From Pseudocercospora fijiensis CIRAD86 (Eukaryota > Ascomycota > Dothideomycetes > Mycosphaerellales > Mycosphaerellaceae), in the NCBI RefSeq assembly GCF_000340215.1, contig NW_006921541.1, forward strand, positions 801,876-865,875: a stretch of DNA of 64,000 nt, in the 5' to 3' direction. Made by a program: the position numbers and the translations under genes. The notes under the pieces are model-generated. The model made no database searches and was not told the origin of the DNA. It saw nothing but the letters and a program-made list of their open reading frames with translations. This document shows positions 36,001 through 44,859 of this stretch, one piece after another; within the stretch, counting starts at the first letter, position 1, and every line of letters begins with the position of its first letter.

Positions 36001-39000
36001 GGGTCTGTCTCGGTACTGTTTGGGCGGTTGGTCCAGAGGCAATCCATTCACGAGCAATTGCCCAGTAAGTAGATTGTAATGCACGCGCATGGTAGCACCT
36101 TGCGTCCGGGCCGTGTCTGTTGTGATCCAGTCATCGACCTTATTCGATACGATGTTCCAGCCGCCGGCTCCGGGAACGTAGCCCGACCACGACTTCTTGA
36201 CAGCATCGTCCATCCCGGCAGCGTTCTTGGCGAGGAATCCGTAGCTGCGAAAAAGCAGTCGCTTGAATCGGAGGGCGAGTCGAGCAAGACGAGCGCCTTC
36301 TAGAGCGCTTTGGCAATGCTCACCCTCATGGATGACGATCGAAGCCTGCACAAGAATGGAGGCGTTCGATGACGACTTCAGGATACCCTCAAGGACCTTG
36401 TCGCCAACATCGTACGTTAACGCGCAGACCAAAGCCACCTCGACGGCCTTGTTGGCGAAAGCTGTCCGATCGACGTGATCTGTGGCTAGATGAGCTTTGT
36501 CACAAAGGGATTGCAGCCAGGAAGCTGTAATGTGACGAGCGGTCTCTAAGCACTTCAGAGATGCGCTTCTAGCATTCTTGTTGAGGGATAGAATGCGAGC
36601 GGCAATGGCAACGAAAGTGCTGAGAGCTTGTGCCGACTCCCAATTCTCCTTCACACGCTGGATAGCGAGGGAGAGCTGCTCGAGGATGAACAGGGCTTTA
36701 TCGTCGTCATTGAAGATTGCGTGGGATTCTCGCAACACAGAGCGCACCACGCCAGGCGGACCGGCCTGGTAAATGCACTGGAGAATAACCAACGAAGTCT
36801 CCACCTTCTTGAAGTCCACACCGGGCATCGCCAATTGCAGAACGATGTTTGCCCACTGAATGTGATGGCCCAACGGCATCGTAGTGAGTTCGGTGAACTC
36901 GGCGAGTGTCATGCTCTCTGGGCAAGTATCCTGGGATGCAATGACGGTATTTGGGCCAACTCCATCGGGATTGGAAGCGGTGCGGAAAATGTACTTTTGT
37001 AACGCTGGGTGGGGCAGAGAATAAGTGCAGGCACGCGCGACTTCATCTCTGAAGACCAGTGGGCCAATATATCCGTCATTCGAGTTGTCATAGTATTGGT
37101 ACTGCAGGCCATTGTTGACGCACAAATCGGATTCTCGGAGGCCAGCAATTGCCTTGCTGCGATAGTGGGTTACACACATCGGCTTGCTTTCCGAGAGAAG
37201 CCCAATCTTCCGGGATCCCGGCTGGAGGAAGTATTTACTGGTCAAATGAGGGTCATTTGAATTGAGTCGGTACTCAGCGCGAAGAGTGGCTTTGGGATGG
37301 GTGCCCTTGAGCACGTCTTGGAGCAGAAAGAATCTGCAACTCCTCCAGAAAGATAACCATGATGGCGCCTTCAGCTCAAATACCACAGCCTTCGACTCTA
37401 CTGGATTTGCGGGAAGCGGCCACTCATGAACTCCAATAGCAAGACTGTTGCGCTCGTTTTCGTAGCGGCATTTGTCACATTTGTTCGTGACGTGTACCTC
37501 TTCGGTCTCTGGGGGGTCGCACCAGCTGTCAACAATCCTCGTCTCGTTGTAGTGTTCAGTGCGACTGCAGAGCGCATCAAGGCGGCGGTATTCGCTCATG
37601 GTACTTCGATATTCTTCCTTCTTCCGTCGACGAGCTTTCTCCGCTTCCGCCTCGATGACGGAGAAGAGGGACTTGTGCATGTCGGACTGATCGTAGTATT
37701 GTGCAGCAAATCCTTGGGCGTCTCTTGTGTCAAACAAAGACCTGGATGGTCGCATGCTGCTTCGTGACCGGTCGTTGATGTACGCCTCCACATCTGACAT
37801 CCTCGCCATCTGCTCCAAATCTGGCAGTATCAGGCTTTGAAGAACCTGTACAGGAATGCCCGGGTCGTATTTCGTGAGAAGTGGACAGATGCGGACCGCA
37901 GCTTTGTCGCAAGCCACCCAGAGTTCAAAGATGACCAATATCATATTGGACTTGGCTTCTGGGTTATCGGCAGCATAGTAAGCGCAAGACAAACCATGAT
38001 ATCGGGACAAGAGCTCATCCAATTTCTCGCATGCGTCTGGTCTCTCGTAACCGTCCATGAAATGTTGTAGATGGCGAGCGACCCATTGTTCAAAAGACTG
38101 AAGACAGGCCGACGCGTAGTACGAATCACTCGCATTCGACGTCGGAAGGTGCGGGAAATCATCATGGGCGAATTTGATGAGCCCTGAAGAAGGCACGAAG
38201 TTGGATGGGCCGGTACTATGCTGCCGAGCTTTCAGGTGTTGAAGGTACTTCTCGAGCTTTGGAATGCCCGTGACATCATCTGTGTCGAAGTTGAGCGTGG
38301 TGAGGGCAGCTAGATTCAAGTCGCGTGCGTTGAGTGTTTGTTGTCTGTCCCAGGTTTGTGTGATGGCTCGGGCGGAACCTCGAACAATGCTCGAAACATC
38401 CTCGATGATGGCCCTGCCCACAAGATCGAGTGGCACCTGGGACAGTTTCTGAAGTCGGCGCTCGATTTTGGCGTTCATGATGTAGAGCATGTCGACGGGT
38501 GTCGCTTTTGCCGCGCGAAGGATGTGGCCCATGATGGACAGCATTACCAATTTGTAGAGTTTGTGAGAGCCCCCAGCCGATCTTGTAAGCACAAGCTGAA
38601 GAGTGACACGGATGAGTAGCCACATTGGAGACCTCCGCCAAGGCACCTTCGCGTTGTCAAAGAGTACCTCTTCTCGCGCTTTCTTCATGATAGAGTAAGC
38701 TGGATATGACTCGCCGATTCCTCTAAGCACGCTGAGAAAAAGCTCGGAGATCATGGCGGGAGAGTTTGTGTCGCGGTCCTCCTCGTGACTCTTCTGAGCC
38801 TTCTTGGAGCGAGGCTGCATTTCTCGTACTGTTTGGTGGCACATAGTAGAGAGCGTATGAGCGATCATTGACGGGAAATCCGTCTGATCCAACAAGCTGC
38901 AGTTTACAGCCACCGCGTTTGCTGGGAATGTGCGAATAAGTCGGCCTTTTGTTGCAATGACATCTTCATTGCGTGGTGAGAGCTCGAAGACCTCGAAGAT

Positions 39001-39351
39001 CAGCTCATCCTCCTTCTTCGTAATGAGAACACCGGCGTTTTGGCGGCTGATTTTCATTGCCATAGTATGAGCGTTCGGCAGGCTAGTGAGGCCGCGATGA
39101 AGGGCCGTCTCATCCGTTCCACCACCAGTCAAGCTATTGACTTGCTTGATGCTGGACATCGCAGATATCGCGAGGCTAATGGCATTGGGTGGCGGTTGAG
39201 GCAACACCGTGTCGCGGAGAGTCGTCAAGGCATCCACGGTGGCGCGGATGAGAGGTATGTCGCTGGAGTCGTCTTCCTTTTGCGGAAGCTTTGGCGGTAG
39301 GAAGACATGGTCGATGATCCGCTGGATGTGCTCGTCTATTGGCGCCGCCAT
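30025..39351 (-). CDS. Giant DUF6606/DUF3638/DUF3645 protein
   Basis: One intronless frame encodes about 3,108 residues. The N-terminus (HIQRIIDHVFLPPKLPQKED) is typical of DUF6606. A Cys cluster CDKCRYEN lies near residue 625. The DUF3638 core has a P-loop-like motif MQLNMGEGKSSVIVPIVAAA near residue 2,060 (about 33,175) and continues with RVIVAKPQSKQM. DUF3645 follows, with a DEAH-like LVFLDEAHTRGIDLKLP near residue 2,640 (about 31,435) and RLVQAAMRMRKLAKGQT, which resembles helicase motif VI. The tail is acidic (EESDFDE). Many fungal relatives are labelled ubiquitinyl hydrolase, but I see no classical deubiquitinase triad; the motifs suggest a nucleotide-dependent SF2/SecA-like fold. ATG 39351 has a good context (CACCATGG) and opens the conserved region; an in-frame ATG at 39447 would add 32 basic residues. 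The gene looks intact and unmutated. Confidence 0.9.
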   Translation of the reverse strand: MAAPIDEHIQRIIDHVFLPPKLPQKEDDSSDIPLIRATVDALTTLRDTVLPQPPPNAISLAISAMSSIKQVNSLTGGGTDETALHRGLTSLPNAHTMAMKISRQNAGVLITKKEDELIFEVFELSPRNEDVIATKGRLIRTFPANAVAVNCSLLDQTDFPSMIAHTLSTMCHQTVREMQPRSKKAQKSHEEDRDTNSPAMISELFLSVLRGIGESYPAYSIMKKAREEVLFDNAKVPWRRSPMWLLIRVTLQLVLTRSAGGSHKLYKLVMLSIMGHILRAAKATPVDMLYIMNAKIERRLQKLSQVPLDLVGRAIIEDVSSIVRGSARAITQTWDRQQTLNARDLNLAALTTLNFDTDDVTGIPKLEKYLQHLKARQHSTGPSNFVPSSGLIKFAHDDFPHLPTSNASDSYYASACLQSFEQWVARHLQHFMDGYERPDACEKLDELLSRYHGLSCAYYAADNPEAKSNMILVIFELWVACDKAAVRICPLLTKYDPGIPVQVLQSLILPDLEQMARMSDVEAYINDRSRSSMRPSRSLFDTRDAQGFAAQYYDQSDMHKSLFSVIEAEAEKARRRKKEEYRSTMSEYRRLDALCSRTEHYNETRIVDSWCDPPETEEVHVTNKCDKCRYENERNSLAIGVHEWPLPANPVESKAVVFELKAPSWLSFWRSCRFFLLQDVLKGTHPKATLRAEYRLNSNDPHLTSKYFLQPGSRKIGLLSESKPMCVTHYRSKAIAGLRESDLCVNNGLQYQYYDNSNDGYIGPLVFRDEVARACTYSLPHPALQKYIFRTASNPDGVGPNTVIASQDTCPESMTLAEFTELTTMPLGHHIQWANIVLQLAMPGVDFKKVETSLVILQCIYQAGPPGVVRSVLRESHAIFNDDDKALFILEQLSLAIQRVKENWESAQALSTFVAIAARILSLNKNARSASLKCLETARHITASWLQSLCDKAHLATDHVDRTAFANKAVEVALVCALTYDVGDKVLEGILKSSSNASILVQASIVIHEGEHCQSALEGARLARLALRFKRLLFRSYGFLAKNAAGMDDAVKKSWSGYVPGAGGWNIVSNKVDDWITTDTARTQGATMRVHYNLLTGQLLVNGLPLDQPPKQYRDRPLFSIIFGKALVEVMPASAAGFQFSTKRAFEGYEVQLGMGTLPNAAHEELIVQAKRGDTTFETLPKEILQETFPSSFVEDYVHWYHSESDVLEFRPAQDPWNANSTALWTLRRSKDRSGWRLTKDGSSLLGLGSRTSKMVGQILSPLADSSDIHIVLPPSERLIHVEMPHLRHGFVLHQGSSSLQSIEFRSMEVDQDQCLGTLIGFKNKVVLRSNDGKRRVLLLHSPTVAYSKHYAHVSVTASKKTAAKVHSLEINDLGRLLDNGELMCKLYVAYLHALTSFCLPDPLTRKTGTEQALSILESAAVRSFDQLTEENLDLLGKIASLSPGRCYYPAHERVMQTVDWDSNLSFLSQHGRLETDVRKILTQAEKSQFLFPGASLESPLLPNVDQHLQQRDSIKSSVFRTSGFGAEDHTTAHDKPYKARDLGWRSQRSTNSALMAGLVMRSSSHVHWEPQTAGQLWQLVCNYSQIHGYELPINRNKLRYDATVLEEGHEFAITRLPALVRWMSITQQVQQNHFSIMMWLSTMAFSQDAKVPVLQVIAMLPKLSVAFRDSTSRIDSFTPEDGVVCDKAVLKVIVDHNRLPYHSYPEYNITRLWNERQNVYAARRNNACQVAADAASTRIVDALFNQWRAETVVEPSLDVSRYVDVGKVIAAVGRKFKVWHDNGLLQSELIRIDQTIAGCKLQPVQLPGLTTQSPQPHAALPGYTSEADLFSGAPPQLPENCRVLVLSASQTQTPGPAKPTLLSSLVMRLETSAGQSKYGKDYVADLKDSLNALLSRDAEQLAIMDLDARALSRHLDDCKAHAKKLYDLLVASVAPASISSNVPTDHQWPRVSPLLFLRQLSRNRWSDLSPGWKSCIVKYGIALTEVQRAERLVQLSNPWRAEELANELRNTGHENWSAMDYPESLLIEVESGIMIREVQEEIAGHMRRPSTNNNSVMQLNMGEGKSSVIVPIVAAALADGDQLVRVIVAKPQSKQMAQMLVSKFGGLVDRRVYHLPFSRCLKLDRAAADAVGSILKECKSNSGVLLVQPEHILSLQLMAPECYITGKESVGQSLMETQDFLDEYSRDIVDESDENFSVRFELIYTMGLQRSIELSPHRWLLLQQLLDLVRQFAPILAQEFPLSLEVAPSVAGSFPRVRILRPDAEAALVHAVAQRICDLGLSGFQISRQPDEVRRAVYTYITKFDLSRDEVKAVENGVFWTETTKSHLLLLRGIIAGGVLAFTLGQKRWRVNYGPASRQPPTKLAVPYRAKDSPSPRSEFSHPDVVITLTSLCYYYDGLSDDDLFVALGHLMDSDQADIEYQAWVKDSDGLPAAFKQLQGINLKDRPQCVCELFPALRYGKNVVDYFLSHHVFPKEMKEFPNKLSASGWDIGKKKNRVTTGFSGTNDSRPLLPFDVGHLNLEQQKHTNALVLNNILQPENSVQLMARAGQDSSDAANLLATVSQLDPPVEVILDVGAQIVELDNQEVAATWLRKYNTTKEAAVFVNDSDELCVVDRHGRIDLLQTSSFATRLDLCLVFLDEAHTRGIDLKLPSTYRAALTLGANLTKDRLVQAAMRMRKLAKGQTLVFAISEEIQAKILECTSKSEPSDITVEDVLFWSMKETHVEVRRNMPLWAVQGERFVRQEKIWKAVRRNGKTDLTKTHAEKFLEEEAQTLDDRYRPRQSSDQPIHLSDSTDLSLQRIADRCREFNDLQFNSSTLQEEQERELSPEIEAERQVQRAPPAKPAPHSLHPDVRSFATTGQFARGSDAYMPAFEAMSDSSAAQGLGFALSQLAGGRHLMATADFARTVDKSGNSYISDAFQRPVQWLLTSCSKGSSNVDRILVVSPYEANWLFPHMKNTKSTTLHVYKPRCHSGYRPLDELDFCTFSAQSAPPVVPRALAVQLNLFAGQLYISTYDDYMETCKFLGLSSKALTQEMGQQGWQVDANGFIERDEQGRVGGESGLTKSPVNFFKILMSKIRRSGENISKTQMGSLLDGKLFEESDFDE

Positions 39352-40895
39352 GGTGTACTGTAGCGAAATGCTCTTCGATGGAGTGTGCAAAGGACGATGA
39401 CGCCGCGGCAAATTTGACTGCGTGCGTGGGCGTGCATGGGTTGCCACAACGCGCTAAAGGGTTAGCGCAAATTCTATTGAAGTGAAGCGAAACAACGTCT
39501 TGGGAGAGACAGCGTAGGACACGCTGCTGCGTCACCCGCGCGCTCCAGCCTAGGCCCCAGAACATCTCAGACGCGTCAAACGCCGCAAAATTGCGGACAT
39601 CCGAAAATGTGATGCCGATCCCGTTCGGCGCGAATGAATGCTGGCGATGGATGTGCATTTGAGAGCGGAAACCGACGCCTAATATGCATGGACGACAGTT
39701 ATCTGCACGTGTCCGTGTGACTAGAATCGGGAAGTGACATCTGAGACTGAGGGACCTGGAAGTGATCAGTGTGCTCGAGCCTCTAGGCATCACTTACTGG
39801 TGTGTGCTGAGCATCATGTCTGGGCACTCGTTCATTACACCGCACCAGAGTCTAGAGATGTTCTCAAGCATGTGAGTGGCTCATGGGATGCATCGAAATC
39901 ACCTGGTGAGTATCTCATCTGAAGGGTATCATCTCAAGGATATCATCTGAAGCAGTCTTCCCACCGTCTTTCCGCAATGCGCCTCCCATCTTGCCCCGCA
40001 TCTCTTTCGCCCAACGTGATATCCACAAACTCAGGCTCCATATGTTCGGCCGACAGTAACAGCACATACAGGAGGCGATCCTCTCTGCTGGATACCGAAG
40101 ATCGCTGCCACAGGCACAGCGTTTGCTTCCCGGGACGGCGAGGCTGATGCAAAAGGAGCCGAAGCAAACGAGGGAGTCGGTACGAGCGGCGCGTGGACAT
40201 GAGGCTTTCTTGAGCGAGAGACGGCCCAAGACAGCCGCCCCTCTACACACATCGGGGCGGCTACATTTGTTGACGTGGAGAACAAGCTGGGAGGCGCAGG
40301 CCAGATGGTCGAACAAGTCCATCTCCCATCGTGCTCCAGAATGGCGAGATCAAGCGAGTGGGAGCAACAAAGAGCCGTGTAACCCACAAGACAAGATCGA
40401 CGGCCGCAAAAGGTTGATGGATGCGAACTGTCCTCAGCACGCTCATGGTTGCATCTCATTACAGGGAGGTATCTCGCGAAGTTGGACGAGGGGAGACATG
40501 AGGTCGGACAGTCACGTGACTATGATTCCATCTCATTACCCTGGGCAGCTCCCATCCGCTCTTTTCTGGCCTTAACTGTGCATGCGAGGCTGGCTTTGGC
40601 ATTATATGCGACGGAATTGAGCACAGCTCCAAGGATGCACTCTGCAGTCACCCGCGATGAGGCCCTCGACATGCATTCGCCTTTGCTGCGCCGAAAAAAA
40701 AAACAGAGCTCCTCTCAGCATTGCCTCAATCATGGCGGCAATACATCAACATGATCAACATGAGCGGACGCACAGTGCTTAGCACACTCGAGGCGGGGTC
40801 TTGCTTTAGAAGTGTGAAGTCTCTTGGCTGATCACTCCTACGTTTGTGGCGCCATGGACAAAGGACTAGTGCTATGCCGTTCGTCCGCTGGGCAC
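39352..40895. other. Intergenic, divergent promoter region
   Basis: This lies between the divergent giant-protein gene and the PEBP gene. A minus-strand frame at 40,459-40,031 and others show no protein similarity or splice logic. A run of A residues occurs near 40,694. No gene is seen. Confidence 0.45.
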
Positions 40896-40902
40896 TATAA
40901 GG
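40896..40902 (+). promoter_or_regulatory. Candidate TATA box of PEBP gene
   Basis: TATAAGG lies 66 bases upstream of the start codon at 40968, a plausible spacing for a fungal core promoter with a short 5' UTR. Confidence 0.4.
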
Positions 40903-40967
40903 TCAAATGGACATGACGAACTCTTGACTGCCGCCCATCACGACTCCCACTTGACTTTCAATCCAAG

Positions 40968-41681
40968 ATGCAGTTCTCTACCATCATCGGTGCGTTTATG
41001 AGCGCCTCTGTCGCTCTTGCATCGCCAACTCCTACCGTTGAGGAGCGTGGTGCTGCCTGCGGAACCGGAATCTCTCCTGCTCGATCCCAAGAGGTCGTTC
41101 GAGCATTTAGCAGCGCCGGTGTCACTCCAACTCTCATCCCATCGATCTCTCCAAAGAGCGACTTGAAGATCACCTACCCAAGCGCCAACATCAATCTTGG
41201 TACTCAAACCACGAGTCTTCGTAAGTGTTATGGCCGGCCGACTCATTGCCGCTCGAACAGCCACTGATGTAGTTTGGCAGAAACCGTACAGGCTCCAGCC
41301 TTCCAGTTCACAACACCAGTAGGCGACTCAGCGTCGCAGACCTACTCCCTCTTCCTCGTCGACCCAGACGTCCCAGGTCCTAACGGTCCACCAGTTGTAG
41401 GCAGCCCACGCATCAACTTCCTCCATTGGTACGTGTCCGGGATCAAGCAATGCGGAATCTCTGGCAACACTGTCACCATATACGAGCCTCCCACTCCAGT
41501 CTCACCAGGCGAGCAACACAGATACACTTGGTTGGTCTACCGTGAGCCAGCTGGTTACTCTCCCAACTTGCTCCAGGCGCAGGCCAGACCTGGATTCGAT
41601 CTGCTTGGATACACCAGCCGTGGCAAGCTTGGACAACCCATTGCTGGCAACTTCATGAACCAGTCAATCACCAACACATAA
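40968..41681 (+). CDS. Secreted PEBP-fold (phosphatidylethanolamine-binding-like) protein
   Basis: Two exons, 40968-41220 and 41281-41681, with a GTAAGT donor and TTTGGCAG acceptor give 217 residues. The N-terminus is a signal peptide (MQFSTIIGAFMSASVALAS), so the protein is probably secreted or vacuolar. The mature part has the PEBP marks in order: FTTPVGDSASQTYSLFLVDP, a DPDVPGPNGP loop that forms part of the ligand pocket, then INFLHWYVSGI and a Tyr-rich strand HRYTWLVYREP. Length and motifs fit the fungal branch of the family related to yeast carboxypeptidase Y inhibitor Tfs1 and to OV-16-type proteins. Ligand and role are unknown. The gene lies about 240 bases from the edge of a RIP block but shows no RIP damage. 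Confidence 0.88.
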
Positions 41682-41916
41682 GGCGGTTGATTCGGACAAT
41701 TAGTGAATGCACATTTCTGAGCTGCACCCTTGGTGAATTATCATAATGTGTCCTCATGACCGACTGAACTTGATGTTGCTGACAATGAGCGGGACCTTCT
41801 ACTGCATCCATTCAAGTCTACTAGTCTATCACGTCGACCTAAGTCCTTTACCGAGCGCAGTTCCAGCATCACTGTCTATCTAGACGCGTAGTATGAACCG
41901 GCAAGTAATCCGACTT
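41682..41916. other. 3' flank of PEBP gene
   Basis: Ordinary-composition sequence without a gene, up to the R1 repeat. Confidence 0.5.
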
Positions 41917-42117
41917 GATAGTAACCAACAACACCTTGAATTTTGCTATACTACTGATTTGCTAACAAACTTTGGCTTCATAGCTGCTAGGAGCAGTATA
42001 GTAGTAGTTGCCCGGCTAGCGGGGCCTGCCGCGACGCGATTATCGCTTCTATACGCGATGTTGTATAGAATAGCCGATCTCGTAATCTCGGGTTATACTA
42101 GGGCTCGGGCGGGTAGC
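41917..42117 (-). repeat. R1 repeat, copy 1 (split by copia element)
   Basis: From GATAGTAAC (41917) onward this sequence matches the reverse complement of 60,129-60,343. The shared parts include TTTGCTAACAAACTTT, GTTGCCCGG and GGGCTCGGG. The last bases continue across the copia insertion at 57,192 (TGGGGCTCGG). CpA/TpG content falls from left to right, showing a gradient of RIP. No coding frame; it may be a MITE or solo-LTR remnant. Confidence 0.7.
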
Positions 42118-42286
42118 TATTACGTATAGCGCAGTGGATTACTTACGTAATACTGCATTACCGGCGGTTGAATTGGCTTCGTTAATTGCCTATGTCTTAG
42201 TCTATTCTATAGTCTAAAATATAGTATAAAAATTCTTTATACTAAGAGGTTACGTATCTGTTATATAATTAAGCTAACGCGTTATA
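42118..42286 (-). repeat. Copia 3' LTR
   Basis: 169 bases matching 57018-57186 almost base for base apart from transitions. For example, the other copy has GTGTCTGTCATGTGATTG where this one has the CpA/TpG-depleted version. Confidence 0.88.
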
Positions 42287-43137
42287 TACCCCCTTAGCTT
42301 ATATAAAAGGGTTTTAGGCAAGGTAGTTAATGCTTCTTTATATACAAACAAAAGAAAATTAATCCTTTTAACTCCTTATATAGTACTTTATTAAAACACT
42401 AAAAAAAATAGTTTAAATCTATACTATATATAAGAGAGTCTTATTTCATACCCCGATTACCCTAGAAGGATATCGTTATATAATCTAGACTGCGTATGCA
42501 CCTTTATATATAGTCCCTATTACTAGGAACTGTTATCTTCCTACGTAGTTAAAGTATAGACCGACACTATAAAGCCTTATATAAGAACTCGTAGCGTTAG
42601 TAAAGTTAGTTTAATTTAAACTAAGCCCTTTATACTATTACTATCGGTTATTAGATTAATCGTATAGGTAGCGTCTATTTAATTAGACGAAGGATTAAGT
42701 AAGGTATATATTAGTTAAACAGATTTAATAAATTAGGATAGGTAACTTAAACTAAGGACGCTACCCTTAGTTAAGACTACTATACTATTATCGCTAGCAC
42801 TAATACAATCGCTATAGACTTGTTATTAGTTAGGGGAAGTAACGTTCGAAGTAATAATATAGGCAATAGTAACGTACCCCGTAAGGTAAGGTTTCCTATA
42901 TCGTTACCTATACTATTCTTTTAGTCTATATTAGAAGGTAAGGTTAAATCCTTTGTTCTAATTAGTCGTCGTTATCGTGTTAGACACTTTTATTAGCGCT
43001 AATCGAGGAAGGTGTATTTAATCGACTTAGTAACAATTAGTAGATAGAGGGAGGCGCCTACTACGTATTATATAGAGTTGTCTTCGTATTACTAAAGAGG
43101 AAGAGGTTGTTAGTAGAAGAGTTGCCTCCTTATATAC
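42287..43137 (-). other. Copia sequence between pol and 3' LTR
   Basis: TA-rich, RIP-mutated, with no recognisable coding frame. It is the 3' untranslated part of the copia element, separated from pol by the gypsy insertion. Confidence 0.5.
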
Positions 43138-43430
43138 TATAAAGATTCCGGTATCGAGCTAATAGGATCGGTCTTCCTCGTTAGGGGTTGCGACGAGCCG
43201 AACTTTAGCCGACAGACCGGGGTCCGACGGCAGACCCCCGGCGGGCTACGTCGCTTAAGCCTATAGAGGCTACGTCGCTTACCCCTACTAGTAGGGATAA
43301 AAAAGGGCCTACAACCCTCCCCTTCCTTAGATTCTTTAAGATTATTCTAGTATTACGAATAGAGGCTATTATATTACTATACAACCTAATACTCGTCTTA
43401 TATACCCTTACTTCTAACGATATCCTAATA
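43138..43430 (+). repeat. Gypsy copy 1, 5' LTR
   Basis: 293 bases, starting TATAAAG (from TGTAAAG) and ending CCTAATA (from CCTAACA). It contains an internal duplication of GGCTACGTCGCTTA and a GC-rich palindrome around GACCGGGGTCC. Confidence 0.9.
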
Positions 43431-43471
43431 TAATAATCTTTAAACCTTTCTACTAAGGGTAGCGGTCCGAT

Positions 43472-44842
43472 ATGCCTCTAAAAAGAACAACTCGTATAGC
43501 GACCTAATAGCTAAGCGATAGGGGAACACTATCTACGGGCTCTACTAGCGACTTAGGCGAATCGTCTCTACTCTCGGAAGCTCCGAGTAGTCGAGAATAG
43601 TCGCTAGCGGATTAACTCTACGGTAGGGAATCGTAGGCCGATACTATAAGCGGAGCCCTCCTAGAAGGAACGCCTAGGATCGAGGAAGTCGAAGAAGACG
43701 ACTTCGTAAGCGACGCTCGTATACTAATAGGTATAAAGGGAAGTAGCGACGACGACGACGAATAGCTAGCGGCCTAGTTTACGGACGTAAAGGTAGAGCA
43801 ACGGAGGCTCCTACTAAAGAAGCTTACTCGCCTTAAGAAAGATAACGAAAAGCTTGCTAAGGAAATAGGCCGCTAGGCTAACCCTTCGAGGTCTACTACC
43901 TTAGAATCCGAAGCCGTCCCGTCCTCGTCGCGTCCCTCGCCGATACTATATACCGCCGGCAGACTCTATATAGATAGCCGTAAGCGGATAGCCTCCTTAA
44001 CCGATTACGGGCTACTACCTAAGAGAACTATTAAGGATCCTTCGATATATAAGGGCAAAAGCCTAAAGGAGTACTATAAATAGTATATAGCGTACGAGAT
44101 CGCTTTCCTCTAGGTACCGTATACCTACGACTCCGATCGGTCTAAGATTACCTACGCTATATAGTTCCTAGAGGGAACCTCTAGGGAACTATAGTAGAAA
44201 TAGTAGCTCCGTAACGAGAAGCTACCGGAGCTCCTACGGGAATACCGTACCTAGCGACAGTTTACGGACTAGCTACTAGACGAGTTAGATAACCCGATCG
44301 CCCGTATACTCGACGTATACAAGAAGTATACTAAGACTAAGTAGCGCGAGGGTTAAAATTCTAGGAACTTTCTCCTCTATATAGAGACCCTAGAGGAATA
44401 GATCGAGCCTTATACTCCTAATTAACTTCTCTTCTATTACTTCTCCCGCCTACGGCCCGAACTACGTATCGCCGTTACGGACTATAACGTAATCCCTAAG
44501 GATAGGGAGGAGCTATACCGCCTAGCGACTACGCTTAAGAAGAACCTAGCTACGAAGGATAAGAAGCCCTAACGCTCTCGCCCGGCGTCGTCGCCGGCGA
44601 ACCTAGATCGGGGAAGGTCTAAGCTAAGGGAAAAATCTAAGCCTAGAGAAAAGTCTAGGCTAAAAAGAGAAGATAGGGATAAGGGTAAAGATAAAGATCG
44701 ATCGAGGGACTCTAAACCTCGCGCCCTAGCGACGAATAGTAAGGATAAGGAGATCCGATACTACTACTATAATAAGGTAGGACATATCCGACCCGATTGT
44801 CCTAAGAAAGATAAAGAAAAGAGCGGCAATCCTAATAAGTAA
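43472..44842 (+). pseudogene. Gypsy copy 1 gag, RIP-inactivated
   Basis: A single frame from ATG 43472 (MPLKRTTRIAT) to TAA 44840, about 456 codons, is broken by many TAG/TAA stops. It has an acidic early region (EEVEEDDF), a Leu/Lys-rich coiled segment (LLLKKLTRLKKDNEKLAKEI), then the capsid-like part with FLEGTSREL and LLREYRT. A basic stretch of Lys/Arg/Ser/Asp follows, and a final zinc knuckle reads YYYYNKVGHIRPDCP. The knuckle's first two Cys are Tyr (TGC to TAC). The pol frame follows in a different phase after a double stop. Confidence 0.8.
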
Positions 44843-44859
44843 TAGCTTAGCTACTCGGG

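Noticed and set aside
39915..40459. Overlapping open frames on both strands
   Set aside because: No recognisable protein, no splice logic and no start context; they look like chance frames in an intergenic region.
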